NCBI GenBank assembly: GCA_005406025.1
Contig: BGZK01001254.1
Span: 62,001 to 126,000, forward strand
Reading direction: 5' to 3'
Length of the DNA: 64,000 bases
DNA from: Eumeta japonica
Lineage: Eukaryota; Arthropoda; Insecta; Lepidoptera; Psychidae
A program made the position numbers and the translations under genes. Under the pieces are notes generated by a model, which worked only from the letters and a program-made list of their open reading frames with translations, was not told where the DNA came from and did not search any database. Shown here piece by piece: positions 49,025 to 61,946 of this stretch; the stretch's first letter is position 1; each line of letters opens with the position of its first letter.

Positions 49025-49690
49025 TATTCCCTATTGGTGTCGCGATATAATGCAAAGATTTTCCGATGGTAACTCAAATGTTGCATACGACATAGTAAAA
49101 AGTGAAGAAAGCTAGATTTACTATTATGATCCCGAAACCAAAAGAGAGTCTGCTCAGAGAGGGTTTCCTTTTTTAGTAGGTAACCTACTAAAAAAGGAAA
49201 CCTAAGATAAAGTAAAACAAGGTCGAAACATCGGAAAAGAGATGGTGGCCTCTTTCTGGGGAATAACAGGTCATCATACAACAATTGTTTTAGAAGATAA
49301 AAAATACAGTTACTGGATACTGGTACACTTACCCCCTTGTTTTGGAAAAAGTTCGGGAAAACCGACTTCGCAGTAGGATTCTCCTTCATCACGACAACAC
49401 GTCACGAAACACTCCCAGATAATTGATTAACTATTTGAGGATGTTAAGTAAGACATACTGGTTCACCCGCCATATAGACCTGACCTGCGACATGTGATTT
49501 TAACTTATTTCCTAAAATAAAAGAAAAACTTTGAGAAAAATGGTTTACGGACGGCGAGGAAGCGGTGGCTGCATATGAAAAGGCCGTCGAAGCGACACCT
49601 AAATGCGGGCGGGTAAAGTGTTTCTTAGTCATTCCATCAAATGCAGCGATGCATTGATTCCAACGGACACTATTTTAAAAAACACTAATA
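49025..49690 (+). mobile_element. mariner relic (C-terminal half), cecropia-like lineage
   Basis: Transposase fragments run on the plus strand. WCRDIMQRFSDGNSNVAYDI is followed by IYYYDPETKRESAQ at about 49115-49160; the Trp codon of the usual W-I-Y is a TAG stop here. Next come VKQGRNIGKEMVASFWGITG (about 49215-49270), EKVRENRLRSRILLHHDN (about 49343-49395), then in other frames KWFTDGEE-like and VEATPK-like words and an end around 49680 (KCSDALIPTD in one frame). The N-terminal half is absent and at least four frameshifts or stops are present. The minus-strand frame at 49000-49392 is a shadow of this element. A 41-bp palindrome interrupts the coding part. Confidence 0.85.
49162..49202. repeat. 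perfect 41-bp palindrome inside the mariner relic
   Basis: Bases 49162-49181 are exactly the reverse complement of 49183-49202, with a single central base at 49182. The arm includes GGTTTCCTTTTTTAGTAGGT. It lies in the transposase between the ESAQ and VKQGRN blocks, where the family has no such symmetry, so one arm was probably copied from the other. Confidence 0.9.
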
Positions 49691-52600
49691 ATAAAAATAA
49701 TTTGCCAGTTTGCTGAGTTTTTCATTTTCTAAGGGCTTTCAGATTGTATAACGCAGAATAAAAAAAATCTTTACATAATATTTTAACGCATAACGTGTAT
49801 CTGTCTGTTTGTACACTTATAATTCTAGAAATGTTGGTTTAATTTAGATGATTCTTTTTTTTAATATGGAGATATTTTATCAAGCCAGGTTTTAATAACA
49901 CCAGCTTTTGGCCGTGGCTTCACTAGCATAAATTGGTTATTGGTAATAGAAGTGTCCAAGGGAGGATGAAGATGAACACCGGGCCGGGATTGACCGGGAA
50001 TCAAGAGCGCCAGCGAAATCGTTTTACAGTAAAATAATTTAGTGGTAGGTAATACATGTGCTTTCAGTGTAGGAATATGCGTTCCTCTGAGATAATTTAA
50101 TCGGAAAGGAGGGGATGGCGAAACAAAAATCGGAATCAAGTGCGGGTCTTGAACTAGGAGATCGGGATAGTGATTGGTCGATATAAAATATAAAGGCATA
50201 TATATGTACATGCGGCATAACCGCGAGCAAAAGCTATAGTGTTGAATAATAGAAAATGGAAGAAAGGAGTCGGTTTTCTATATATGTGATAAGAGTACCA
50301 TGGAGACTTAGTATGTATTCACGATCAATTAAAAACATTAAACATTTTTTGAAAAATAAAGTATATTACTTAAGCTAGAATGTGTTTCTTTTTCAAATGT
50401 GATATTTTAAATAATTTGTCTGGAACATGAAACGGGAATTTCCAATGTTTAATAATGAATTTCGATATGATTTTCGATTGCGTAGATTGAAACAAAGATC
50501 ACAGTGAAAATGGTGTGGATTCGAATTTAGAATTCTACGTCTTATATTCGCATGCCAATAGGTTATTTATTTATGATGCATATAGTAAAACAAAATTGCT
50601 CTAAGCTAAGTGCTCAATATAAATGTTAATATAGCAAATCACATATAAAGTAGAAGAAGCTGTAACTCTCCATCAGTTTCGGGCATTAATTGAAACTCGC
50701 CCGAGACGGGATCGCATGGCGCATTAATTGACAGTTCTCGACGCGGCATCCGACACCGAAATCCTCTAGATCATCCACATGTGCCGGCCAGATACGGGGA
50801 CATGCATTACCGATTATCTACTTAGACACTATAATTATGTTAAGTTTGGTCGTATCGTAACATTTTCTTCATTACTTGCTCTTTAACAACTTTAAAATAG
50901 CCTGACCAGCATCATGGTCAATTTCCAAATATATCATAATGTACAAGGTTAGACTAGTTCCGGATTAACCCCTTTTTGTTAGCTGAACTTTACTGTGTCA
51001 TACAATAACGGTATTATGACTGTTAACTAATGGTACTACGTGAACTTTTTCTAATGACATCGTTTAGCACAATTTGTTGAGAGGTTAATTTTTAAGAATT
51101 TTCTAAAACTCAGTTCTTAATTATCCTGTAGCTATCAGTTCTTTTTATATCTTTCTATCTAACAATGAACCTAATGCTATAAACACGCAGTACTGATTTA
51201 TTTTTATTTTTTTTTCTAAATCTCATTTTCCATATGAATAATCCCAAATCCTGAGAATATTGTTCGGCTGTTTTAAATGTATATATTACATATTTTAAAT
51301 ATGACAATGTTCGTTACGTCAAAAGCTTCTAAAATTTTTAAACATTTCTAAGATTTTATAAATCTCTGATAACTTCGACTCTCTTGTCCTTCCGGATTCG
51401 TGTCTACTTTGACTGCAGCCTTTGAATTTCTGTTTGAATTCAGAAACAGTAATCCAATGCATCAACTTTTAATACAGAAGGCGTACCTACTACGTGTTTA
51501 CGAGCTATAGCCACCGAAATGTCCTATTTTACTTTCTCATCGACCGATATCGTCGCGAGCTTTAACAAGGTTTCGTCGTAAATAATAATATTTCATTTCA
51601 TCGTTTCTAGTAGGCATCCATATTTATTTGAAACTGTAATAGATTGTCGACACGCGAACAGTCCGTTTCGCTCCATCAAACGAGAGCTGAGAGATAATAA
51701 TATAAACTGAGAATATTAACACGCCGTGATTATAATAATACGAAATAATCAAAGTCAGTGTTGTAAGAATTTTGTTCGATATTTGTTTGAATCGACTCTA
51801 CTGTTTATTTATTAGCTCTATCCTACAATAGCTACCGTCACATTACAAAAGCTTTAAAGTCTTTTTTGATTTGTATATAAATATTCAGATAGAACAATTT
51901 ATTATTTTACCAGTACCGTTAAAATGGAAATAGTCGATAGCAGTCGATTAGAAAAAAGGGAATTAAAAGTTCAATGTACCACCATGCGCTTGTTCGTGGA
52001 TTTTTTATTAATCTGCTGTGTATTTAAATCGATTGCAATAGGTAAATCCTATTTCAGTCAAACACAAAATTTTATATGGCTTTAACACTTTCTTCAATGT
52101 CTATTTAGGAAGGCCATTCACCACATCAATCCGATCTGAAACACGCCGTCGGGAACTGGGCTCGCCAGGCACGAAATAGCAGAACACGATCGGAATCTCC
52201 AGCCCGAACTAACGCTGCGTGCGTGCCGGCGCCCGCGCGTCCGCAACACCTCGCCCACTCTATTATAATAATGTCATTTGACGCTAGGAAAAACGTACTT
52301 TCGAATTACGCATGCACCCTCACGGCTCGCGCGCCGCTGCCGCTGGCACCTAATTACAATTTAAATATCTTTGCAGGCGGTGTTTAAAATCTGACCTGCT
52401 CTTTGTAATTTTAATGACAGGACGTTATACGCTGCTTTAGTGAAAAAGGCGCATCCGCCTGAATTTACTTAATTAACACTTCAAACGTAAAATTGTGAGT
52501 ATTAAAACTTTTGCAAGTGTAAAAGAAATTTTGTTTTCTATTTCCATAGACACGGAACTGCGTTGCCGTCATTTAATGTTTACGAATCCCAAGTATTATT

Positions 52601-55600
52601 TTGATGAATCAGTGGGATTTTCATTAAAGGCCTACTTTTTTGTTTGTGACAAAAATTAGTTTGGCTTTTTCGTACTGAATTAGTCAAACTTTTGATAAAA
52701 ATTTAATTTTTGTATCCGTTTCATGTTAACGTACCTGTTTACATAAGGAATTACAGTTTAATTAACATAAAGTAGAACCACTTCTTTTGTTGTAATAGTT
52801 TTCAGAGTTTTTCATGCTTTCAGGATCAAGGAATTAAGCTGTGATTCCGTGGAAAGTAATTCGTTTTATGTCCGAAAACAAACATACATATACACATATT
52901 TGTTAGAAGTAATGTTTACATGTATGCAAAAAAGTATTTTTACATTCAATATTATATATTCTATTATTAAATTATTTACATATTTTATTTAAATTTCTTT
53001 GAATAATGTAATTTGAAGTTGATTGCAACTCACAACAACAAAGTGTTGCCATATTGTATCAACAACCGATTTCTGCAAATCCACATTAAAGTTTTAATAT
53101 TAAAAGTATAACATCGAATATTTCATATGTATCGAGGAATCAATTTTTTGATTTGCTAAACAGAATTTAATAAAATAAAGATAATCCTTTACCTGTCAGC
53201 TTATCAAATACATATTTTCGCTTAAAAAGTCGACATCTGTAATATTAATTTATTGGTTATCGTGAATTACGTCAGCAACTGTAGATAATGTATAATTTTC
53301 TTCGAATTTCGTACCACGTTTTCGGATAGAGGGAGTAAAAGCAATAGCATTCAAAAGGTCAGCCGGTGAGCGCGAGCACGGCCCACGGGCCGGCGCGGGC
53401 GCCGACGGCGTCAGCGGCCGACAATGGCCGCGACCGGTCGTCGCGCGACCGTTACAGATGCCGGACCCTGAATATGCATGAACTATTCTCGACCCCGGGT
53501 TATTAAGAGCGTGGAGCGTGGGACCCGCTCGTTGCTCGCTCCCGCTACACTTTAGGCGTGATTTGACACATGACCTAACCTTTGCTCACAGATTGACACA
53601 ATTACCACGACGATTTTGTGTTTGGACACTTTTATTAAGACAGCGCATCGAAACAACGATAATAACAATCGACGTATACGTGATGTCGAAATTAACAGGA
53701 TACACACGTTTGGTTCTCAAACGATCGCACCTTTGTTTTCTATGAGTAGTGCTGAATCAGTAGAGAATATTTCGGAAACCTACTCATAATTTAATCAGTC
53801 TGAGTTTAATTTAATCTAGCACCATAAATCTTAATTAAAATAGTTCTTTAAAAATATTTATTGACAAATAATATAAAAAATACAAATAAACTGAAAAGTC
53901 TACTTCTATACATATTTCATTTACTTAAACAGACATATAACATGTATTATTACTCATTTACCTTTAGTTTTATTACATTATATACCAAAACATTACAATT
54001 ATAAATTATAATATAATTAGATACAAAAAAAATATTCAACGTTCTATTTATTCATCAGCACAGAACTGTTTCTTAGGTTAGGTAGAAAGAGACGGTAGAG
54101 CATATATGAAAGCGAGCTTTTATAGAGTACTAGAACCTTAGCGTGAACATTTATCCCTATGTAACAAAACGAAATGTAAATGTACTGAATTGAAAAATGA
54201 AACATAAACATCGATCTACAAAAATTGTCGATAGGTGTCCCTAAAGCCGCCTTACCTATATGACTAGGTAATTAGTTCTATATTTATATGTATTTACAGC
54301 AAATTTGTTTATGGTCGATAAAAGCGATCGCGGTGGTATCAGACCTTTATAAAAGTCTACTTTAAGATAGAAACCATAGATTTCTAAAGGCACGATCTTA
54401 ACATATCTCTCTTGCTTTACTGGCATTCATGAATCGTTTCAGCAAGTTCGTTGGCTCCGGTTAATTAAAATTTAACCTTTCTTTAATGTTCCACTAATTT
54501 GATTTTGCGTAAATTTTGTTTGTCGTCCCTTTCACTACAAATATTCGCCCTATAGATTTTGGTCAGTCTCCTTTCATTTTTCTCTTCTAAATAGCTAAAT
54601 TATCTTTATCAACATATTTCTTTCAATATATCTATATTTAACGGCCACTCCACAACTTTTACGTAGAGGTCACACATCCACTGTACTGATCATTCTACTT
54701 ACCCGTTTCTTCGGCCACACTCAACTTTTACTGCTACTATATAAACGTGGTGACCAGGACTTCACTATAGTCAAGCGCGCTTGTTGTGATACTCTTTGAC
54801 TACTATGCATAACACCAAGCAAGGCATCATTCCTAAGGACTTTGTTTTGTCTTTGAGACGGTGCAACCTGCTTAAAATCGATCAGTTTTATATAATATAT
54901 AACATAAAGTGGTTCTTTGCCAACAAAAAAAAAACATGCTGGTACAATTTTATTACTAACAAATATCTTGATATTAAGATTTTAAAAATTTGCAAGAATT
55001 AAAAATTTGCAAAAATATAACAAAAGAAAAAGACTTATGCTACAAAGAGGCGTAGAGGCTTTAAGACTTGCTTTATTAAATGATAAAGGGTGTAGGAGTG
55101 AGTCAAAAATCATCAAAAGCAGCGTAACAGATTTATTGTATGGGCCCTAATTTGCTAGGTCTTGTTTAGAATTATGCTATTTTCTAAATTTGCCCGTAAA
55201 TATAAAACTAAACTAAGTAATGAAACAAAAAGTATTTAAATAATTGAATTATAAGACAGACAAATAAGCCAGAGACGTTACAGAAAGATGTCCAAGACAT
55301 TACAAAAATTACAAAAAAAAAAAGAAGATAAAGCAACAAATGGAAAGACGACATCGTAAGGATAATGGAATCTACTTGGAGAACAGCAATGAATCGGTAA
55401 CTTTGGCAAACTTTTAGGGAAGTCTATGGTGGAAAGCAATACAATCATCACAAAATCAGTGTCAGTTAATACCATCGAGAGTGAGTAAATTAAATTAAAT
55501 TAGTTTACAATATATTAAGATAAAGGTTATGTAAGATTGTTAAATAAAGGCTATTATTGTTATAAAAAAAAAAATCCCTCGCAAAAACCAGTGTTAACTA

Positions 55601-56764
55601 ATTTGAAAGCTAGTCACACGAAGATAAGTAATAGCGTAACTACAGTGTTCGCTCAGACAATAAGCAAAATGTTGAAAGGTGGAAATGTGAAAATGGTACA
55701 TCTATGTAATCATTGCGGGTCTAGCATCTAAGCAATATACCCTACGGCAAAGAGATAATAATTACGAACGGTGTAATGTTTCCCTATGAACACATTTTCA
55801 CATAACCGAAAATTGTTTTTTCATGCTTTCGAACTTCCATATTAAGGTAGTCTCGTAAGCGGCAGTGACGACCGGGCGCGCGGGCCCATCAATCAGCGCG
55901 AGTGTCGGCGCAGGCGTGGGTTCCTCGTCCTCCCGCGTCGGCCACTTGTCGCGCCCGCCGACCACACTACCACACCCAAATTGCTAATCAGTCACTAAGC
56001 TACGCCAAATCTCCGCCTGACTGGCGACCCGCGCTCTCTCGCCACATGCTCTTTCGTGTATAATGTTGTTTTCAGAAGAATCATAATAAGCAACAAATTA
56101 GCAGCCAAACAAGTAATTGCACTCATAAACAGTAACATAAGCTGTAAATGTAAAGAATATTTTAGTAATGTGAAATTTTTCACATGATTTGGTGACAAAT
56201 TGAAATCAACAGAAGCCCATTACTAATAAACGTTTGTATTAATCATTTCGATAAGACATCCTGATGCATAATAATTTTGATCGCATTGATTTTGCATTCG
56301 AAGAGTCCTAGGTTTACTGTTTTTCTACTAGGTTTTCATGGACCAAATCATTATCTATTCTTTTGTAACATTGAAATCATGAAAAATAATAGTTAAGTTG
56401 TTGGAATGAACTCTTATTAAAGTGAAAAGGTATTAACTACTTAAGTCTGTGTCTTTGTCTTCATAGGAAAATATTTAAGAAAAACATTAAATAATTTATT
56501 TTATCAGTGATTTTAAACAAGTAAACGATGATATAAACTTTTTTGTCTGTAGGTTTGTGAGTAACTAAAAATATTATCTATTGCCCTAGAAACTTCAAAG
56601 ACATATTTAGTCCGACACCATTACAAACATTTTTATAATGCTTCTTTTATATAGTGCAATTTAGGTGGTATAAAAGAAGCGATATAGAACATACGTAGAA
56701 AACAAGCAAAAGATTGTTGCTTTGAGAGTGTTGTAGACTCTGGATAGCGAGTAATTTATATATA
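49691..56764. other. noncoding DNA with scattered CpG-rich pockets
   Basis: Pockets lie at about 50680-50820 (with GCATTAATTGA repeated at 50683 and 50721), 52120-52360, 53340-53560 and 55860-55970. AT-rich DNA separates them. Frames at 49861-50211, 53518-53745 and 54796-55002 show no domains. I see no gene. Confidence 0.45.
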
Positions 56765-56965
56765 TTAATCCCATTCCCACAATCGTTTTCGACCCCAGTG
56801 CCGTTCTCAATTTTGGTCCCGGTCCCCGTTTTCTATTCTAATTTTGGTTTCGTTCTCGAGTTTGGTCCCGGTCTCGCTTCCTACTTTAATTCTGGTCTCG
56901 TTCTCGATTTCGTTCTCCCTCCAGCGCTCAATTCCGATTCCGTTATCTATCACAGTTCCGATTTG
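56765..56965 (+). repeat. degenerate pyrimidine-rich hexamer array
   Basis: Repeated words such as GTTTTCGACCCC, GGTCCCGGTCCCCG, GGTTTCGTTCTCGAG and TTCCGATTCCG form a 200-bp tandem array, the best preserved of its kind in the window. The two frames at 56798-57032 are translations of this array and not genes. Confidence 0.65.
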
Positions 56966-57746
56966 GACAAAGCCAGGGATAAATACTAATCCCGAAAGAA
57001 AATATAAGTTATATTGGTCGGGGATAGTGTAGCTTTCTAATAGTCAAATAATTATTAAAATCGTCTTAGGAATATAAATTCATGTATGAAATCAGCGGTA
57101 AATGTCAGCTCTCGCATTTACTTCTAAATAGTGTAGCTCCATCTATTACAAGGATGAATCTAGATTTCGAGTCATAATGAAGGGAGGTCACATACAAATA
57201 ATAAGACAAAAACTCATTCCAGGAGGGAGGTCATGATCACCATGACCTCCCGCCTCCGCGCCATAGATCCGCTCTGACATATTATTGAATAGAGACAGAA
57301 GTTTTCACCAATAAAGTTTTACCATAAGCGGATCATTGGTTTAAACCTGGTGGTTGTCCACCTGCAAAGAGGACAATATATAAACATTGATTTTAATATA
57401 TTTGATTTCTTTCATTTTATGTATCGCTCGATATCAATCTCAAAGCCGGTTTCGCTTTTGATTGATTACGTATATCCATCGTAGGTCATGAGTTCATACA
57501 AAGATTACTTCCAATTTAATCTTGAATTTTTAAATTTTTCGGACAGCTCCCATTTTTTCTTTCCCTTATTTGGACTATTACGAACATTAAAAAAAGTAAA
57601 TTAGCCAAACTGGACAAGCTGTTCTCAAGTGATGTTCTTACTAATGAACAGCTTTTAATTTTATTTATGTAGATATGTAATCTATTTTACAATCTGAATT
57701 GATGATGTGAAATCATTCGTTGATGGTTTTACATTATTTTATTTTT
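56966..57746. other. noncoding stretch
   Basis: Apart from the small palindrome at 57222-57256 I see nothing recognisable. Confidence 0.5.
57222..57256. repeat. GC-rich inverted repeat
   Basis: GGGAGGTCATG (57225-57235) and CATGACCTCCC (57241-57251) are exact reverse complements around ATCAC, with GGAG/CTCC flanks that nearly extend the pairing. A third GGGAGGTCA lies at 57182. It could form a stable hairpin. Confidence 0.7.
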
Positions 57747-58215
57747 TTGACGTGACAACGTCTTAAATTAGGTTGCGACTGGGAGTCACTTATGAAAAAG
57801 GTGTAACGCTCGGTAACGTAACGATGAGTCACCGAACGAGAGAGAGGCCCGCCGAATGCCTTGCGTCTCTCCCACTCAACTATGATCGGTCTGCCGCGCG
57901 CGCAGCTAGAGAATTAGTGCATAGCTTGCAAATGTATTGCAAGTTATTGTATGTATATTTGTATATAAATACGTATGTATGTGTAAAGGTAAAAATAAAA
58001 TTTGTTAATATGAAATTCAGTGCGAGATTCTTTGTATAAATTAATGTTTTAAATATAATTCTTTGTATAAATAAATGTTTTAAATTGTTACTATTATTTC
58101 ATCCTTCTTCCTACTATACGAATGAATATTCACATTAAAATGATTTTACCATTCAAAGTCGTTGTCACGTAAAACTTTCGCCCGTATACCGACTTTACAG
58201 GCAACCAAATTTTTT
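57747..58215 (-). mobile_element. 470-bp interspersed element, copy 2 (inverted)
   Basis: Nearly exact reverse complement of 24152-24622. It starts with TTGACGTGACAACGTCTTAA and ends with GGCAACCAAATTTTTT. The frame at 57773-58039 is a chance translation of the element. The two copies differ by only a few substitutions and 1-2 nt indels, so the family was active fairly recently. Confidence 0.8.
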
Positions 58216-60179
58216 TAATTTTAATTATTTTCTTACCCCATAAAGCCCAGCGCGGCGGGCGCGCGAGGCAAATAGAAATGAAAATTGACTTGCTTGGATG
58301 TTGTATTTGATTTCCGAAATAGTTTTATAATTTAAGGACCTTAAAATAATATTTTAATCCCGAACGAACAAGTACATTAACGTGTGATCGAAAACTAAAT
58401 AAAGTTTATTCATGACGTACTGTATTTTTATATTTTTTATTATTAACTGTATTTTTATAAATTCTGTATTAATGAAAAGTTATAATTAATTTATTATTCT
58501 AAGTCATATATTGAATTTTTGAATTCAAAGTTAGCTAACTGAAGAAAGCTTGCTATGATATTCTAATTAAGAGCTCGTCTTCTTCAATTTAATCGTGTAA
58601 AAATAAAATTTAAAATACATTTAAAGCCGTTGCAATAAAATTAATCCTACAAAGTCGCAGGCGTCGGCGGCGCTCAAATGAAGTATCATCGGCCATCGAG
58701 TGAGCGGGAACCGTACCGTAAAATAGAAGGTATTCTCGAAACAGCGCGCGAGATTGTCAATCGCGGCGCGGTACGAGCGCCGTCCTCCCAGAGGATCTCT
58801 GTGAATTTCGTCGCAATAGAGAATGTGTTCAGTAAACGTAAAATAAACATGGCGCGCAGCGGAAGCCAAACCCTCGCGTGGTGGCCAGCGCGCATATTCA
58901 CATAACTCTTCCACGCATATACATATTTCTGTTTCGATGTTTTGCGCTTCCTTTAAACTAAAATACAATATGCTTTTGCATCGTTTCCATTGGTAGTTTA
59001 GGAAAATTTAGGATAAAAAGTGTAATATCATAGAAATCTATCATAACGACATAGTATATTTGTAATAATATTATTTACCTAATATAATTAAAAAAATCTT
59101 GATTTAAGGAACTAAAAAAAGTATCTTCAATTTTTTCATAAGTATGAAAAAAATGTGTTTTAATAATCACAAAAAAAAAAGTCTTGCAGTAAAACATGTT
59201 TACATCAACAACAACATCTTTATTAAATATGCCTATAAGATAAATGGTATTTTTTTTTAGCTATAAATGAGAATTCAGTTTTTCAATTGTTGTACCCGTA
59301 TGTATAATTATGGACAAAATTTTACTGTAAAAAGTTATTTTGTGTAGAAGATAAAGGAATTTCCGAAAAGAAGACGTAAACAAAGTTGACAAAGCGTGAC
59401 GCACGGAGCGCTACCGACTCGATTATAGTGAAGAGCGGAGCTATAAGATCGGCGAGTTTCATTTCGCATAGGTCGAGTGTCAGAAATAAAAGGATTGACC
59501 GGCGAGCCGACTAGTGCGACGAAAGCAAACAAAAAATTAACATTCAACTGAAACTTTCGTGCTCAAGAAAGTCACCCCATTTAAAAATTATCAATCGTGT
59601 GTGGAGCGAATGACATTTCTTTTATGTTTCTGCGTTGGATCGCAAGTTACGACAATGAATCAGCACGTTTATCCGCTATATAAGACGATTGTAAAGTAAA
59701 ACGAGCAATTTTGAATAGGTGTCGCATGTGCAGTGTGACAACTCCATGTGGCATTAAGAAAACATTAGGGGCTGGCTATGTGGCGAGGGCGGCGGCCGGC
59801 TGAAGCGCATTATTTCACGATTTATCACGTGCCCCGATAGGAAAAGGAGCGCGACTGGTGCAGGCGCACTCGCATCTTTAGATATTCTTATCCGTAGAAA
59901 TGCTTGTGGAATTGAGGTATCACGTAGTATTTTTATGGTTCTATAAACCCGATGAAAAAACGAAAACTTACGGGATCACTTTCGTGTCTGTCCGTCTGTC
60001 ACAGCCTTTTCTCCGAACGTATAAGAAGAAAAAAATTGCGGTTTGGTACATATATACATTTTGGTGATCTATTCACGAACATTAGCATAAATAAAGTAAT
60101 TCTCATTTAGGGCTCCATTAGAAAATAAAAAAAAAAGTTCAAGAGATTATGTAAAATATCAAACGCTGAGGGCTGAAAG

Positions 60180-60180
<1 letters not shown>
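58216..60180. other. noncoding DNA with CpG-rich pockets
   Basis: Pockets lie at about 58650-58890, 59390-59540 and 59775-59870. Frames on both strands at 58621-58968 overlap and carry no domain. The rest is AT-rich apart from a repeat fragment at 59940-60015. Confidence 0.4.
59940..60015 (+). repeat. dispersed repeat head fragment
   Basis: The words ACGGGATCACTTTCGTGTCT and GTCCGTCTGTCACAGCCTTT resemble the head part of the repeat at 28660-28720 (CGATCACTTTGTTATCC, CTGTCTGTCAAGACAC). No tandem units follow. Confidence 0.45.
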
Positions 60181-60221
<41 letters not shown>

Positions 60222-60253
60222 TAGCTTTCGCCTGGCACTCTACCCGTGTGAAC
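60181..60253 (+). repeat. (TA)n microsatellite joined to a CTAGCTTTCGCC repeat head
   Basis: About 20 TA dinucleotides (60181-60220) run directly into CTAGCTTTCGCCTGGCACTC and TACCCGTGTGAAC. This is the head word also seen at 271, 47034 and 61947. The microsatellite may have grown from the target or end of that element. Confidence 0.6.
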
Positions 60254-60764
60254 ATGGAAGGAATTCTTTCACTTTTCTTTTTTTCAATCTTCTCATTTGC
60301 ATGTATAAAATAGGACCGGTTTCAATAGTAATCGGATGAAATCCTTAGGCACGCAAAGAAAACGAACACAATACTCATTGAAGATAGTCTATTCCCAAGC
60401 AAGATTTTATTACAATCCATTTTAGTCTAGCTCGGACAAACAAACAAATACACTATATCAACAGTCAATCAAAGTGAATATTTAAAATGATAAATCTAGA
60501 TTAGATATTTACCTGAGATATGCAGTAACATGCAGTATGCAACCCACCGCTGACTCTCGAATAGATTCGTTCGCTACGAATCCTCATTCAACGAATTGAA
60601 TATTGATTCGAGACGATTGACAAATATCGAACACCTAATCAAGTGCTTATATTTTTTATTGATATTAGTCCGGTAAACAGTTATATTGTTATTTCTATGT
60701 ACGTTTCATAACAACTAGGCACGTCCTCAGGAACATGCAGACAGTTACATCCATTAGGGTGTCA

Positions 60765-60932
60765 GGAGTATTAAAACTATCAACGAATGCTCTCCCAGCT
60801 CCTTCGTCTGATTCAATACAAGGCAAGTGATTCACTCAAGCGTGCATGTCATGCAACCAATGACTTACTCATTGCATGACGTGCATCCGACGAGGTGACT
60901 GAGAGCGTATCCGTTGGTAGTTTTAATACTCC
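60765..60932. repeat. 168-bp imperfect stem-loop
   Basis: The outer arms GGAGTATTAAAACTATCAAC (from 60765) and the complement ending at 60932 pair with few mismatches through GCTCTC/GAGAGC. The inner arms TGCATGTCATGCAA (about 60843-60856) and TTGCATGACGTGCA (about 60872-60885) pair around a 15-nt loop. The 5' side carries about 30 nt of unpaired extra sequence. It may be a MITE-like foldback or an RNA hairpin. Confidence 0.7.
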
Positions 60933-61946
60933 TTCTCCGTCGCTGATGCACGTCTTGCAATAGGACCATAAGGTAAACATAGCAAAAATAGGGTCTTACT
61001 TTACTTGCAAGAAAATTTAAGTGAAAATTCAAGTTTCTTGCGATGACATATTTCGGTGAATCAACAATATCACTTTCTGTTTTATTCATATAAAAAGATG
61101 ATTTTACATATTTGTAAAACGACAATATAGGTTTAAATTTAATTTAAATAAAATTTACAATCTACACTGAACCGGTTTTATACTGATCTTTAGATTAAGG
61201 AAAAACTTGGTGAAAATAAAAATTAAGTTATATTTAATTGAGATTTTACTTGCGTTGTTATAAAAATAAATGGTTAAACGCTTGTGTGGCACCAAAATGA
61301 AATGGTTCTGTAGTTATATTCTATCCACTTTTTAATTATTCTAAGGCGTACTTACTTTTAACTTTATTACAACACGCAAAAAAAATCATAATGAATCGTT
61401 TTCTAAAAAGGACCATTATAATAAATATGAACTATTTTTGTCACGGCTTCAATTATAAATTTCATTAGAAGGAATAATTTTTCGATTGCTAATAGTTTTT
61501 AATAAATTAATTACAGGGTAACGAGTTGGCAACAACCTTAAAACCCTACATCACGAAGGTGGAGGACATTGTCGTTGGGACAATTGTTCTCTGCCGATGA
61601 AATTAATGTAAATTTGATAGAAATTTGAAAATGACAACATTGCAACATAATGACAGAACCGCAATATACGATATATCTATATAATATCTATATACGGTAG
61701 GGAGAAAAACGAATGTTAACTGACTACGAAACCCATAATAATTTGAAACTAAATTTTACAGAAAACTGTATTAATTCAGCTTCCATAAATATAATGCAAT
61801 AATTAGATGAATGCTATAGTGCATTCGATAAGCGACTGTATTAAGTTGGGACCAAAGTTATAGAATAAAGATCTTGATGAAATAATTCTGAAATTAAATG
61901 AAGGGGATGGATGGACATACATCTAGTTCACTTACTTCATTTAGAA

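Noticed and set aside
49000..49392. 130-codon minus-strand frame
   Set aside because: Antisense shadow of the mariner relic at 49025-49690.
56798..57032. Two repetitive plus-strand frames resembling a repeat protein
   Set aside because: Direct translation of the degenerate hexamer array; both frames are open for the same reason.
57773..58039. 88-codon plus-strand frame
   Set aside because: Chance translation of the 470-bp interspersed element.
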